This document shows, one piece after another, positions 7,388 through 14,991 of a DNA stretch of 64,000 nt; positions within the stretch are counted from its first letter, which is position 1; each line of letters starts with the position of its first letter. The position numbers and the translations under genes were made by a program. A model generated the notes under the pieces. That model worked only from the letters and a program-made list of their open reading frames with translations. It had not been told where the DNA came from and ran no database searches. The DNA lies in assembly GCF_013359595.1 (NCBI RefSeq), contig NZ_JABFMP010000008.1, positions 1 to 64,000 of the forward strand, written 5' to 3'. The DNA comes from Pseudomonas sp. C1C7 (GTDB taxonomy: Bacteria; Pseudomonadota; Gammaproteobacteria; Pseudomonadales; Pseudomonadaceae).

Positions 7388-8608
7388 TTAAGCCGCATCG
7401 CGCTTGGCGTCGTTGCGATAAGCCTCTACCGCCGCGATCAAGGCTCGAAGAATCTCGGCGCTCTCGCCGATCACCGACAGGTCGGCCCGTTTGATCATGT
7501 CGCAGCCAGGGTCGAGGTTGATCGCCACCACCTTGTCGCAGGCACCGATGCCCTGCAGGTGCTGGATCGCCCCGGAAATCCCCACCGCCACATAGACCCG
7601 CGCAGTGACCCAGGTACCGGACGCGCCGACCTGACGGTCGCGGCCCATGAAGCCGTCGTCCACCGCCACCCTGGACGCGCCTTCGGTGGCGCCCAATGCT
7701 GCGGCGGTCTGGTGGAACAGGTCCCAGTCCTTGACCCCGTTGCCGCCGGAGAAGATGAACTCCGCTTCGGCCATGGGAATCGCTGCCGGGTCCACAGCCA
7801 CCGCGCCCAGATCCTCGATGCGCGACAAACTGCGCGCGACGGCTGTGGATAACGCCACCGGCAATGCTTCGTGACGGGTTTCGCTGACCGGCTCGGCGCA
7901 TTCGACGGCGCCCAGGATCAGGCGCGCCAGCGGCCGGGCCAGGTCCTGCAGACCGGCGCCAGCACGGCCGGTACAGGTTTCGTCCTTGACCTGCCAGACC
8001 CGCGTGGCCGGGCGTTCGCCCAGGGCCGCGGCGAAACGCCGGCCCAGTTCCCCGCCACCGGTGCGGCTGTCCGGCAGCAGCCAGTGCCGTGGATTGAACT
8101 GGTTATCCACAGCCCGCAAGCCCTGGACACGTTGCTCCGGTGCATAACCGCTGAATTCCTCGCCTTCCAGCACCAGCAGGCGGTCGACGCCCGCCGTGGC
8201 GAAGGCGTTTTCCTTGTGCTCGCCGAAGACCACCGCCAACACCGCGCCGTCCTTGCCGGCCAGCTGATGGGCCAGGCCGAGCAAGTCGCGGTCGTGGCTG
8301 CTCAGGCGGCCACCGACCATGTCCGGCACCACGCTGATGTAGAACGCAGGTTGCGCCACCTGATGCAGCGGCAACTGCACTTCAACGGCGGTCGAGCGCT
8401 TGGCCGTCCCGCCCTGTTGCGCGCCGCTGCGGTCGATACGCTTGATCCCGTTCGGCCCGATGAAACCGATGCCGTGCAGGTTCTTGCGGATGACGCCGTT
8501 GGGCCCCATCCAGCTGTGTTGCGCCGGTTGCATGGCCGCGTGCAGCGGATGCAGCCGGTTACGGGCGATCCATTCGGCGCGGGGGTCGCGGCGGATAATG
8601 TCGCTCAT
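7388..8608 (-). CDS. etfA: Electron transfer flavoprotein alpha subunit with N-terminal extension
   Basis: 406 aa, versus about 310 for housekeeping EtfA. The C-terminal FAD domain is classical (VAVGISGAIQHLQG; VVAINLDPGCDMIKRADLSVIG). The first ~75 residues precede the ETF fold and contain two similar segments (WMGPNGVIRKN and FIGPNGIKRID), an extension I do not see in ordinary EtfA. The ATG overlaps the dgcB stop by one base (TGATG), arguing for translational coupling and this start. Partner of the etfB product in handling electrons from DgcAB (inference from operon). Two perfect DnaA-type nonamers lie within it, at 7844-7852 and 8103-8111. Confidence 0.88.
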   Translation of the reverse strand: MSDIIRRDPRAEWIARNRLHPLHAAMQPAQHSWMGPNGVIRKNLHGIGFIGPNGIKRIDRSGAQQGGTAKRSTAVEVQLPLHQVAQPAFYISVVPDMVGGRLSSHDRDLLGLAHQLAGKDGAVLAVVFGEHKENAFATAGVDRLLVLEGEEFSGYAPEQRVQGLRAVDNQFNPRHWLLPDSRTGGGELGRRFAAALGERPATRVWQVKDETCTGRAGAGLQDLARPLARLILGAVECAEPVSETRHEALPVALSTAVARSLSRIEDLGAVAVDPAAIPMAEAEFIFSGGNGVKDWDLFHQTAAALGATEGASRVAVDDGFMGRDRQVGASGTWVTARVYVAVGISGAIQHLQGIGACDKVVAINLDPGCDMIKRADLSVIGESAEILRALIAAVEAYRNDAKRDAA

Positions 8609-10554
8609 CAGTGCACCTCCGCAGGTTCGCGTTTGGCCGCCGAGGCAGACTTCGGCGCTTCGTCTTCAAGCAGCGCGTCAGCCACCAGTTCGGCAATGTC
8701 CTTGATCAACGGCCGGGGTTCGACCACGCCTTCGAGCATCGCGGTGCACTGTGGGCAACCCACGGCCACCAGTTCGGCACCCGTCTCGCGGATGTCTTCC
8801 ATGCGCATGTCGGGAATACGCTGTTTGCCCGGAATGTCGGTGATCGGCGCACCACCGCCACCGCCGCAGCAGCGCGAGCGGAAACCGGAGCGTTGCATTT
8901 CCTTGACCTCGATGCCGAGGGCGCGCAGTACCTGACGCGGTGCCTCGTATTCACCGTTGTAGCGGCCCAGGTAGCACGGGTCGTGATAGGTCACGCTGTC
9001 GCCTTTGTGCTGGCCGAGGTTCAAGGCGCCGGCGTCGATGATTTCCGCCATGTAGGTGCTGTGGTGCTGCACCAGGTAGTTGCCGTCGAATGCGCCGTAC
9101 TCGTTTTTCAACACGTGGAAGCTGTGCGGATCGCAGGTGACGATGCGGTTGAAGCTGTATTTGGCCAGGGTCTGGATGTTGCGCTTGGCCAGCAACTGGA
9201 AGGTCGCTTCGTCACCGAGGCGACGAGCCACGTCACCGCTGTCGCGTTCTTCGAGGCCCAGCACGGCGAAGTCGATTTTCGCCGCCTTGAGCACTTTGAC
9301 GAAGGCGCGCAGGGTGCGCTGGTTGCGCATGTCGAAGGCGCCGTCGCCGACCCAGAACAGCACGTCGGTGGACTTCTTCTCGCTCATGAGATTGAGGTTG
9401 AGGTCCGCCGCCCAGTTCATCCGTCCGCCCGGGGCGAAGCCGCCCGGGTTGTCGGTGGCGATCAGGTTTTCCAGCACTTCGGCGCCCTTGTTCGGGGTCG
9501 CGCCTTTTTCCAGGGTCAGATGGCGACGCATGTCGACGATGGCATCGACGTGCTCGATCATCATCGGGCATTCCTCGACGCAGGCACGGCAGGTGGTGCA
9601 GGACCACAGGGTTTCGGCGTCCACCAGACCGTTGACGATCGGTTGATGCGGGTTGCCGCTGTGTTCGCCGATCGGTTTGCCTGGATAAGGGCTGCCGGCG
9701 AACTTGGCATCGCTGCCGCCGGCCAGACCGACGACCATGTCCTGGATGAGTTTTTTCGGGTTCAGCGGCTGGCCGGCGGCGAAGGCCGGGCACGCGGCTT
9801 CGCACTTGCCGCACTGCACGCAGGCATCGAAGCCGAGCAGTTGATTCCAGGTGAAATCCTTGGGCTTTTCCACGCCCAGCGGCGCGGCAGGATCATTCAA
9901 ATCCAGAGGTTTCAAACCGGTCGAACGACCCCCGCCGAAGCGCTCAGAACGGCGGTGCCAGGCCAGGTGCAGGGCACCGGCGAAGGCGTGCTTCATCGGG
10001 CCGCCCCAGGTCATGCCGAAGAACAGTTCCGACACGCCCCACAACACGCCGATGCCGAGAATTACCGCCAGCAGCCAGCCCCCGAAGTTTTCCGGCAGGA
10101 TCCCGGCCACCGGCAGGGTCACCAGGAAGAACGACGCCGAGAACGCCAGCAGGCTTTTCGGCAGGCGCATCCACGGGCCTTTCGACAGGCGCGAAGGCGG
10201 GTTGCGACGACGCAGGTAAACGAAGATCGCACCGACGAACATCACCGCCGACATCAACAGCAGTGCGTAACCGAGGATGCGGTTATGCAGGCCGAAACCG
10301 TGCACCAGGATCGCCAGCACGATGGACGCCACCGCACCACCGGCCGTGGCCACGTGGGTGTTGGCGATGTATTTGTCCCGCGCGACGACATGGTGCAAGT
10401 CGACCATGTAGCGCTTGGGCATGGCGAACAGGCCGCCGATCAGATCGACCTTCGAGGCCCGGCCCCGACGCCACATGGCCACCCGCCGCAACGCGCCCAG
10501 AACCGCGAGGCCCAGGGCTGCGAACAACAGGATTGGAAGAAGGGTGTTCAACAT
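8608..10554 (-). CDS. dgcB: Dimethylglycine catabolism Fe-S membrane protein DgcB
   Basis: 648 aa. The N-terminal ~230 residues contain several membrane segments, then two 4Fe-4S motifs (C245-x2-C248-x2-C251-x3-C255 and C319-x2-C322-x2-C325-x3-C329). The C-terminal half resembles heterodisulfide-reductase subunit D, with a CCGGGGG cysteine-rich motif near residue 560. It probably relays electrons between DgcA/ETF and the quinone pool. The frame is open 96 bp further upstream into a palindromic repeat; the ATG at 10554 with GGGAG upstream starts a good membrane segment (MLNTLLPILLF) and is used. It is separated from dgcA by a 146-bp gap holding that repeat. Confidence 0.9.
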   Translation of the reverse strand: MLNTLLPILLFAALGLAVLGALRRVAMWRRGRASKVDLIGGLFAMPKRYMVDLHHVVARDKYIANTHVATAGGAVASIVLAILVHGFGLHNRILGYALLLMSAVMFVGAIFVYLRRRNPPSRLSKGPWMRLPKSLLAFSASFFLVTLPVAGILPENFGGWLLAVILGIGVLWGVSELFFGMTWGGPMKHAFAGALHLAWHRRSERFGGGRSTGLKPLDLNDPAAPLGVEKPKDFTWNQLLGFDACVQCGKCEAACPAFAAGQPLNPKKLIQDMVVGLAGGSDAKFAGSPYPGKPIGEHSGNPHQPIVNGLVDAETLWSCTTCRACVEECPMMIEHVDAIVDMRRHLTLEKGATPNKGAEVLENLIATDNPGGFAPGGRMNWAADLNLNLMSEKKSTDVLFWVGDGAFDMRNQRTLRAFVKVLKAAKIDFAVLGLEERDSGDVARRLGDEATFQLLAKRNIQTLAKYSFNRIVTCDPHSFHVLKNEYGAFDGNYLVQHHSTYMAEIIDAGALNLGQHKGDSVTYHDPCYLGRYNGEYEAPRQVLRALGIEVKEMQRSGFRSRCCGGGGGAPITDIPGKQRIPDMRMEDIRETGAELVAVGCPQCTAMLEGVVEPRPLIKDIAELVADALLEDEAPKSASAAKREPAEVH

Positions 10555-10595
10555 GGTGAAGCTCCCACCAATACAACTTGGAGAAACGCGGTCGG

Positions 10596-10686
10596 TGTAG
10601 GAGCTGCCGCAGGCTGCGATCTTTTGATCTTCAAATGTCGCGACTTTCAAAGATCAAAAGATCGCAGCCTTCGGCAGCTCCTACAG
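10596..10686. repeat. Palindromic repeat pair inside the dgc operon
   Basis: Arms TGTAGGAGCTGCCGCAGGC and GCCTTCGGCAGCTCCTACA around GATCTTTTGATC-type loop sequences. It occupies the dgcA-dgcB intergenic gap, so transcripts of the operon must run through a strong stem-loop here. It could adjust mRNA stability or the DgcA:DgcB ratio. Confidence 0.85.
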
Positions 10687-10700
10687 GGGGTTAGCCTGAC

Positions 10701-12761
10701 TTAGAAATCCTTGCACAACCGCAGTGCGTCATAGATCGCCGCATGCACGTTACGCTGGGCCACGCAGTCGCCGATGCGGAACAGCAGGTAGCCGTCGCCG
10801 CTCTGTTCCAGGCATGGCTGCGGCTTGATCGCGAACAGGGCTTCGACGTCGATCTGGCCCTTGTTGCGCGAACCTTCCTTGAGCGCGTAGTAGATCGCTT
10901 CGTCCGGGCGCACGCCGTTTTCCACGACCACCTGGTCCACCACCCGCTCCTCTTTGGCGCCGGTGTATTCGTTTTCCAGCACCGCCACCAGCTTGTCGCC
11001 TTCGCGGTAGACCTTCTCCAGCATCATGTCGCCGGTCATGATCACTTCTTTGGGGTACATGCTGCGGTAGTAGGTCGGGAACGACGTACCGCCGATCGCC
11101 ACGCCCGGCTTGATGTCGTCGGTGACGATCTCGACCTGGCTGCCCTTGTCGGCCAGGAAGTCGGCGGTGGACATGCCGGTGAACTCGCAGATGGTGTCGT
11201 AGACCAGCACGTTCTTGCCCGGTGCGACCTTGCCGTCGAGCACGTCCCAGCTGCTGACCACCAGGCCTTCAGCCGCGCCCCAGTGTTCGTTCTGCTCAAG
11301 ATACGGATGACCGCCAACGGCCAGCACCACCACATCCGGACGCAGGTCCATGATGGTCGGCGCATCCGCCGCGGTGCCCAGGCGCAGGTCGACTTTCAGG
11401 CGCGCCAGTTCCAGCTGATACCAGCGGGTGATACCGGCGATCTGATCACGCTGCGGCGCCTTGGCCGCGGTGGTGATCTGCCCGCCGATGAATTCCTTCT
11501 TCTCGAACAGGGTTACGTCGTGGCCACGCTCTGCGGCCACACGAGCCGCTTCCATCCCCGCGGGACCTGCACCGACCACCACCACCTTGCGTTTCTTGCC
11601 GGTGGTTTTCTCGATGATGTGCGGCAGGCCCATGTATTCACGGGAGGTCGCCGCGTTCTGGATGCACAGCACATCCAGGCCCTGATACTGACGGTCGATG
11701 CAGTAGTTGGCACCGACGCACTGCTTGATCTGGTCGACCTGGCCCATCTTGATCTTGGCGATCAGGTGCGGGTCGGCGATGTGCGCACGGGTCATGCCGA
11801 CCATGTCGACATAGCCGCCTTCCAGGATACGGGTGGCCTGGTTCGGGTCCTTGATGTTCTGCGCGTGCAGCACCGGAACCTTGACCACTTCCTTGATACC
11901 GGCCGCCAGGTGCAGGAACGGCTCCGGTGGATAACTCATGTTCGGGATCACGTTGGCCAGGGTGTTGTGGGTGTCGCAACCCGAACCCACGACGCCGATG
12001 AAATCGAGCATGCCGGTGTCGTCGTAATACTTGGCGATCTGCTTCATGTCCTCGTGGGACAGGCCGTCCGGGTGGAACTCGTCGCCGCAGATACGCATGC
12101 CCACGCAGAAATCGTCACCGACTTCGGCGCGCACGGCCTTGAGCACTTCCAGACCGAACTTCATGCGGCCTTCGAAGGTGCCGCCCCACTCGTCGGTACG
12201 CTTGTTGACCCGCGGGCTCCAGAACTGGTCGATCATGTGCTGGTGCACGGCCGACAGTTCAACGCCGTCCAGGCCACCGGCCTTGGCGCGACGGGCCGCT
12301 TGCGCGTAGTTGCCGATCACCCGCCAGATTTCTTCCGGCTCGATGGTCTTGCAGGTGGCACGGTGCACCGGTTCACGGATGCCCGACGGCGACATCAGGG
12401 TCGGCCAGTTGAAACCGTCCCAACGCGAGCGACGGCCCATGTGGGTAATCTGGATCATGATCTTGGCGCCGTGCTTGTGCATGGCGTCGGCCAGATTCTG
12501 GAAGTGCGGGATGATGCGGTCGGTGGACAGGTTCACCGAGCTCCACCATTCCTGCGGGCTGTCGATGGCGACCACGGACGAACCGCCGCAGATCGCCAGG
12601 CCGATCCCGCCCTTGGCCTTCTCTTCGTAATACTTGACGTACCGGTCGGTGGTCATGCCGCCGTCGGTCGCGTAGACCTCGGCGTGCGCGGTGCTGAGCA
12701 CGCGGTTACGGATGGTCAGTTTGCCGATCTGGATCGGCTGGAACATTGCTTCGAAAGCCAT
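10701..12761 (-). CDS. dgcA: Dimethylglycine demethylase flavoprotein subunit DgcA
   Basis: 686 aa, trimethylamine-dehydrogenase-like. An Old-Yellow-type FMN barrel (residues ~1-380) is followed by an FAD/NAD-type dinucleotide-binding half (KVVVVGAGPAGMEAARVAAERGHDVTLFE, residues ~390-680). It removes a methyl group from dimethylglycine to give sarcosine. The cluster-binding loop reads C348-VG-A351-NY-C354 with a later C366, so one of the four cysteines of the trimethylamine dehydrogenase cluster is alanine here. GAGGAA precedes the ATG. It lies 15 bp downstream of the DUF5943-type gene in the operon. Confidence 0.92.
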   Translation of the reverse strand: MAFEAMFQPIQIGKLTIRNRVLSTAHAEVYATDGGMTTDRYVKYYEEKAKGGIGLAICGGSSVVAIDSPQEWWSSVNLSTDRIIPHFQNLADAMHKHGAKIMIQITHMGRRSRWDGFNWPTLMSPSGIREPVHRATCKTIEPEEIWRVIGNYAQAARRAKAGGLDGVELSAVHQHMIDQFWSPRVNKRTDEWGGTFEGRMKFGLEVLKAVRAEVGDDFCVGMRICGDEFHPDGLSHEDMKQIAKYYDDTGMLDFIGVVGSGCDTHNTLANVIPNMSYPPEPFLHLAAGIKEVVKVPVLHAQNIKDPNQATRILEGGYVDMVGMTRAHIADPHLIAKIKMGQVDQIKQCVGANYCIDRQYQGLDVLCIQNAATSREYMGLPHIIEKTTGKKRKVVVVGAGPAGMEAARVAAERGHDVTLFEKKEFIGGQITTAAKAPQRDQIAGITRWYQLELARLKVDLRLGTAADAPTIMDLRPDVVVLAVGGHPYLEQNEHWGAAEGLVVSSWDVLDGKVAPGKNVLVYDTICEFTGMSTADFLADKGSQVEIVTDDIKPGVAIGGTSFPTYYRSMYPKEVIMTGDMMLEKVYREGDKLVAVLENEYTGAKEERVVDQVVVENGVRPDEAIYYALKEGSRNKGQIDVEALFAIKPQPCLEQSGDGYLLFRIGDCVAQRNVHAAIYDALRLCKDF

Positions 12762-12776
12762 GGCGGGTTCCTCGAC

Positions 12777-13307
12777 TTACAACGGCTTGACGGTGAACAG
12801 GCCGTCGTCGTGGCCTTCTTCGGAGCCACCGTAGACTTGTTCGGCCACGGTGCGGATCTTGCTGCCGCGAGCGGCGAGGATCTGGTCCATCGCGCCGGCA
12901 AACCAGCCGGTGAACATGTAGTCGACCTTGCGTCCGACCTTGCCGTAGACGTAGACGAATGCCGAGTGCTCGAGCTTGACGCTGGCGGTGCCCTTGTCCA
13001 GGTCAATGTCCTGGATCTTGAACAGGCCCCAGCCGCGCTGCGACAGGCGCTTCATGTAGTGCTCGAACACCGCGACACCTTCCAGGCCGTGGCATTCGGC
13101 TTCTTTTTCACACCAGTGCCAGGCGGACTTGTAGCCGGCCTTGTAGAGGATCTCGGCATAGGCGTCGGCGCCCAGCACTTCCTCGATGCCCATGTGGTTG
13201 TTGACGAAGAAATGACGCGGCACGTACAGCATCGGCAGGGCGTCGGACGTCCAGACACCGGTCTCGCTGTCGACTTCGATAGGCAATTGCGGGGCGATCT
13301 TGGCCAT
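12777..13307 (-). CDS. Conserved DUF5943/V4R-like protein of the dimethylglycine operon
   Basis: 176 aa. No signal peptide or membrane segment. The sequence (AEILYKAGYKSAWHWCEKEAE... near the middle, and MFTGWFAGAMDQILA toward the end) resembles the 4-vinyl-reductase-like small-molecule-binding fold, and I recall it as the DUF5943 family that travels with dgcAB in Pseudomonas. Biochemical role unknown to me. TGGAGT serves as ribosome site; 78 bp separate it from the upstream dipeptidase-like gene. A binding or assembly role for the demethylase is possible but is inference. Confidence 0.65.
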   Translation of the reverse strand: MAKIAPQLPIEVDSETGVWTSDALPMLYVPRHFFVNNHMGIEEVLGADAYAEILYKAGYKSAWHWCEKEAECHGLEGVAVFEHYMKRLSQRGWGLFKIQDIDLDKGTASVKLEHSAFVYVYGKVGRKVDYMFTGWFAGAMDQILAARGSKIRTVAEQVYGGSEEGHDDGLFTVKPL

Positions 13308-13385
13308 GGAAACTTAACTCCAGAAAAATTTTGGTGTTGCCCCCGGCACGGACGGCCGGGGGAAAAGGATTCAGCGCGCTGCGGC

Positions 13386-14363
13386 TTACTCGCCCCAGAC
13401 ATCCTTGAGGACGTTGACCCAGTTTTCGCCCATGATCTTGCGCACCACTCGCTCGGAATGGCCGCGCTTGAGCAGGGTTTCGGTCAGGTTCGGGAACTCG
13501 CCGACGGTGCGGATGCCCAGCGGGTTGATGATCTTGCCGAAGCTGGTCAGACGGCGGGCGTAGCCCTTGTCGTGGGTCAGGTATTCGAAGAAGTCCTGGC
13601 CATGACCCTGGGTGAAGTCGGTGCCGATGCCGATCGCGTCTTCGCCGACGATGTTCATCGTGTATTCGATCGCTTCGGCGTAGTCGTCGATGGTCGAATC
13701 GATGCCCTTGGCCAGGAACGGCGCGAACATGGTCACGCCGACGAAACCGCCGTGGTCGGCGATGAACTTGAGTTCTTCATCGGACTTGTTGCGCGGGTGA
13801 ACCTTCAGGCCCGACGGCAGGCAGTGGGAGTAGCAGACCGGTTTCTTCGATTCGAGGATGACTTCCTCGGAGGTCTTGGAGCCGACGTGGGACAGGTCGC
13901 ACATCACGCCGACACGGTTCATTTCGGCAACGATTTCACGACCGAAGCCCGACAGGCCGCCATCGCGCTCGTAGCAGCCAGTGCCGACCAGGTTCTGGGT
14001 GTTGTAGCACATCTGCACGATGCCCACGCCCAGCTGCTTGAAGATCTCGACATAGCTGATCTGGTCTTCGAAAGCGTGAGCGTTCTGGAAGCCAAAGAGG
14101 ATGCCGGTCTTGCCCTGCTCCTTGGCTTTGCGGATGTCGGCGGTGGTGCGCACCGGAATCACCAGGTCGCTGTTTTCGCGGATCAGTTTCTGGCTGGCGG
14201 CGATGTTGTTGACGGTGGCCTGGAAGCCCTCCCACACCGACACGGTGCAGTTGGCCGCGGTCAAACCGCCCTTGCGCATGTCTTCGAAAAGCTCACGGTT
14301 CCACTTGGCAATAATCAGCCCGTCGATAACGATGCTGTCGGCGTGCAGTTCGGCTGGGCTCAT
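13386..14363 (-). CDS. M19 membrane-dipeptidase-family protein, probably lacking full metal site
   Basis: 325 aa, renal/membrane dipeptidase (M19) fold without signal peptide, so cytoplasmic. First gene of the dgc-etf operon with an AAGGGGA ribosome site. Canonical M19 enzymes use an HxD motif near the N-terminus, a bridging Glu, two His and an Asp. Here the HxD position reads DGLIIAKWN (L16, I18) and the bridging Glu position is Gln (FGFQNAHAF, Q93). H159 (CDLSHVG), H180 (YSHC), HPRN and D249 (GIGTDF) are kept. Peptidase activity is therefore doubtful; it may have been repurposed in methylamine metabolism. Its role is not known to me. Confidence 0.8.
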   Translation of the reverse strand: MSPAELHADSIVIDGLIIAKWNRELFEDMRKGGLTAANCTVSVWEGFQATVNNIAASQKLIRENSDLVIPVRTTADIRKAKEQGKTGILFGFQNAHAFEDQISYVEIFKQLGVGIVQMCYNTQNLVGTGCYERDGGLSGFGREIVAEMNRVGVMCDLSHVGSKTSEEVILESKKPVCYSHCLPSGLKVHPRNKSDEELKFIADHGGFVGVTMFAPFLAKGIDSTIDDYAEAIEYTMNIVGEDAIGIGTDFTQGHGQDFFEYLTHDKGYARRLTSFGKIINPLGIRTVGEFPNLTETLLKRGHSERVVRKIMGENWVNVLKDVWGE

Positions 14364-14489
14364 CAGGCTGTCCCCTTATTGGCGATTCATGCGCCGAATC
14401 GTCTGCCGGCGCTTTGGAGCCAGCATATGCCTCGGTGCCGTGGCAGCCGGGTGCAAAAACGACAGACGAATTGCCGAAAGCGTCAATCC

Positions 14490-14538
14490 GCGACAAAGGG
14501 TCGTCGCCAGGAGCGATTCGCGACCTGTTCAAGGTCGC
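14490..14538. promoter_or_regulatory. Two GCGAC/GTCGC inverted repeats upstream of the dgc operon
   Basis: GCGAC-N8-GTCGC at 14490-14507 and GCGAC-N9-GTCGC at 14520-14538, the latter with 7-bp arms (GCGACCT/AGGTCGC). They lie 127-175 bp upstream of the dipeptidase-like gene start, in the 222-bp divergent spacer shared with the LprI-like gene. GbdR is the known activator of this operon in Pseudomonas, so this pair is a candidate binding region; that assignment is inference. Confidence 0.4.
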
Positions 14539-14585
14539 CCGCATGGGCCAGAATTCCCCGCATCTCTTGATGTAGGGCGACTTGA

Positions 14586-14987
14586 ATGAAATCGATCTTG
14601 CTGGCTTTGGCACTGATTGCGACGGGCGTAACGGCTGCGGAAGAAGCCGACGACAACCCCTGCGACAAAGTCGAAAACGACGTCCAGACCCTGGAATGCT
14701 CGGCGTTCAGCAAAAGCACCGCTGAAGACCTGCTGAACGAAAACACCAAAAGCCTGAACGAGCGCATGCAGTCGCTCTACGGCAAGAATCCGGCGCAACT
14801 GGCCGACATCACCGCCAAAATCAAAGCCGCCCACCAGCAATGGCAAAAAACCCGCGACGCCGACTGCGCCATCGAAGCCTTCCCCGCCACCGCCGGCAGC
14901 AAGGCATTCACCATCGCGCAAAATGATTGCGTGGCGCGGATGAGTGACGACAGGTCGGAATTTTTGGAGTCGATTGGGCAGGAGTGA
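14586..14987 (+). CDS. Secreted LprI/DUF1311-family protein
   Basis: 133 aa with a short signal peptide (KSILLALALIATGVTA), so probably periplasmic. The cysteine pattern (NPC...LEC...DC...NDC) and a helical body (LNERMQSLYG; HQQWQKTRDADC) match the DUF1311 family, whose founding member is the lysozyme inhibitor LprI. A lysozyme-inhibitor role is inferred from family only. TAGGG upstream. Its stop lies 4 bp from the convergent end of hipA. Confidence 0.75.
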   Translation: MKSILLALALIATGVTAAEEADDNPCDKVENDVQTLECSAFSKSTAEDLLNENTKSLNERMQSLYGKNPAQLADITAKIKAAHQQWQKTRDADCAIEAFPATAGSKAFTIAQNDCVARMSDDRSEFLESIGQE

Positions 14988-14991
14988 CAGG

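Noticed and set aside
8611..10704. Plus-strand open frame (697 codons) opposite dgcB
   Set aside because: Antisense shadow of a strongly supported gene; no ribosome site or family resemblance.
10743..14570. Very long plus-strand open frame (1275 codons) opposite dgcA, the DUF5943-type gene and the dipeptidase-like gene
   Set aside because: Composition effect of high GC on the opposite strand; it spans three well-supported genes and their gaps, with a His/Asp/Val/Ala-rich translation and no domain.
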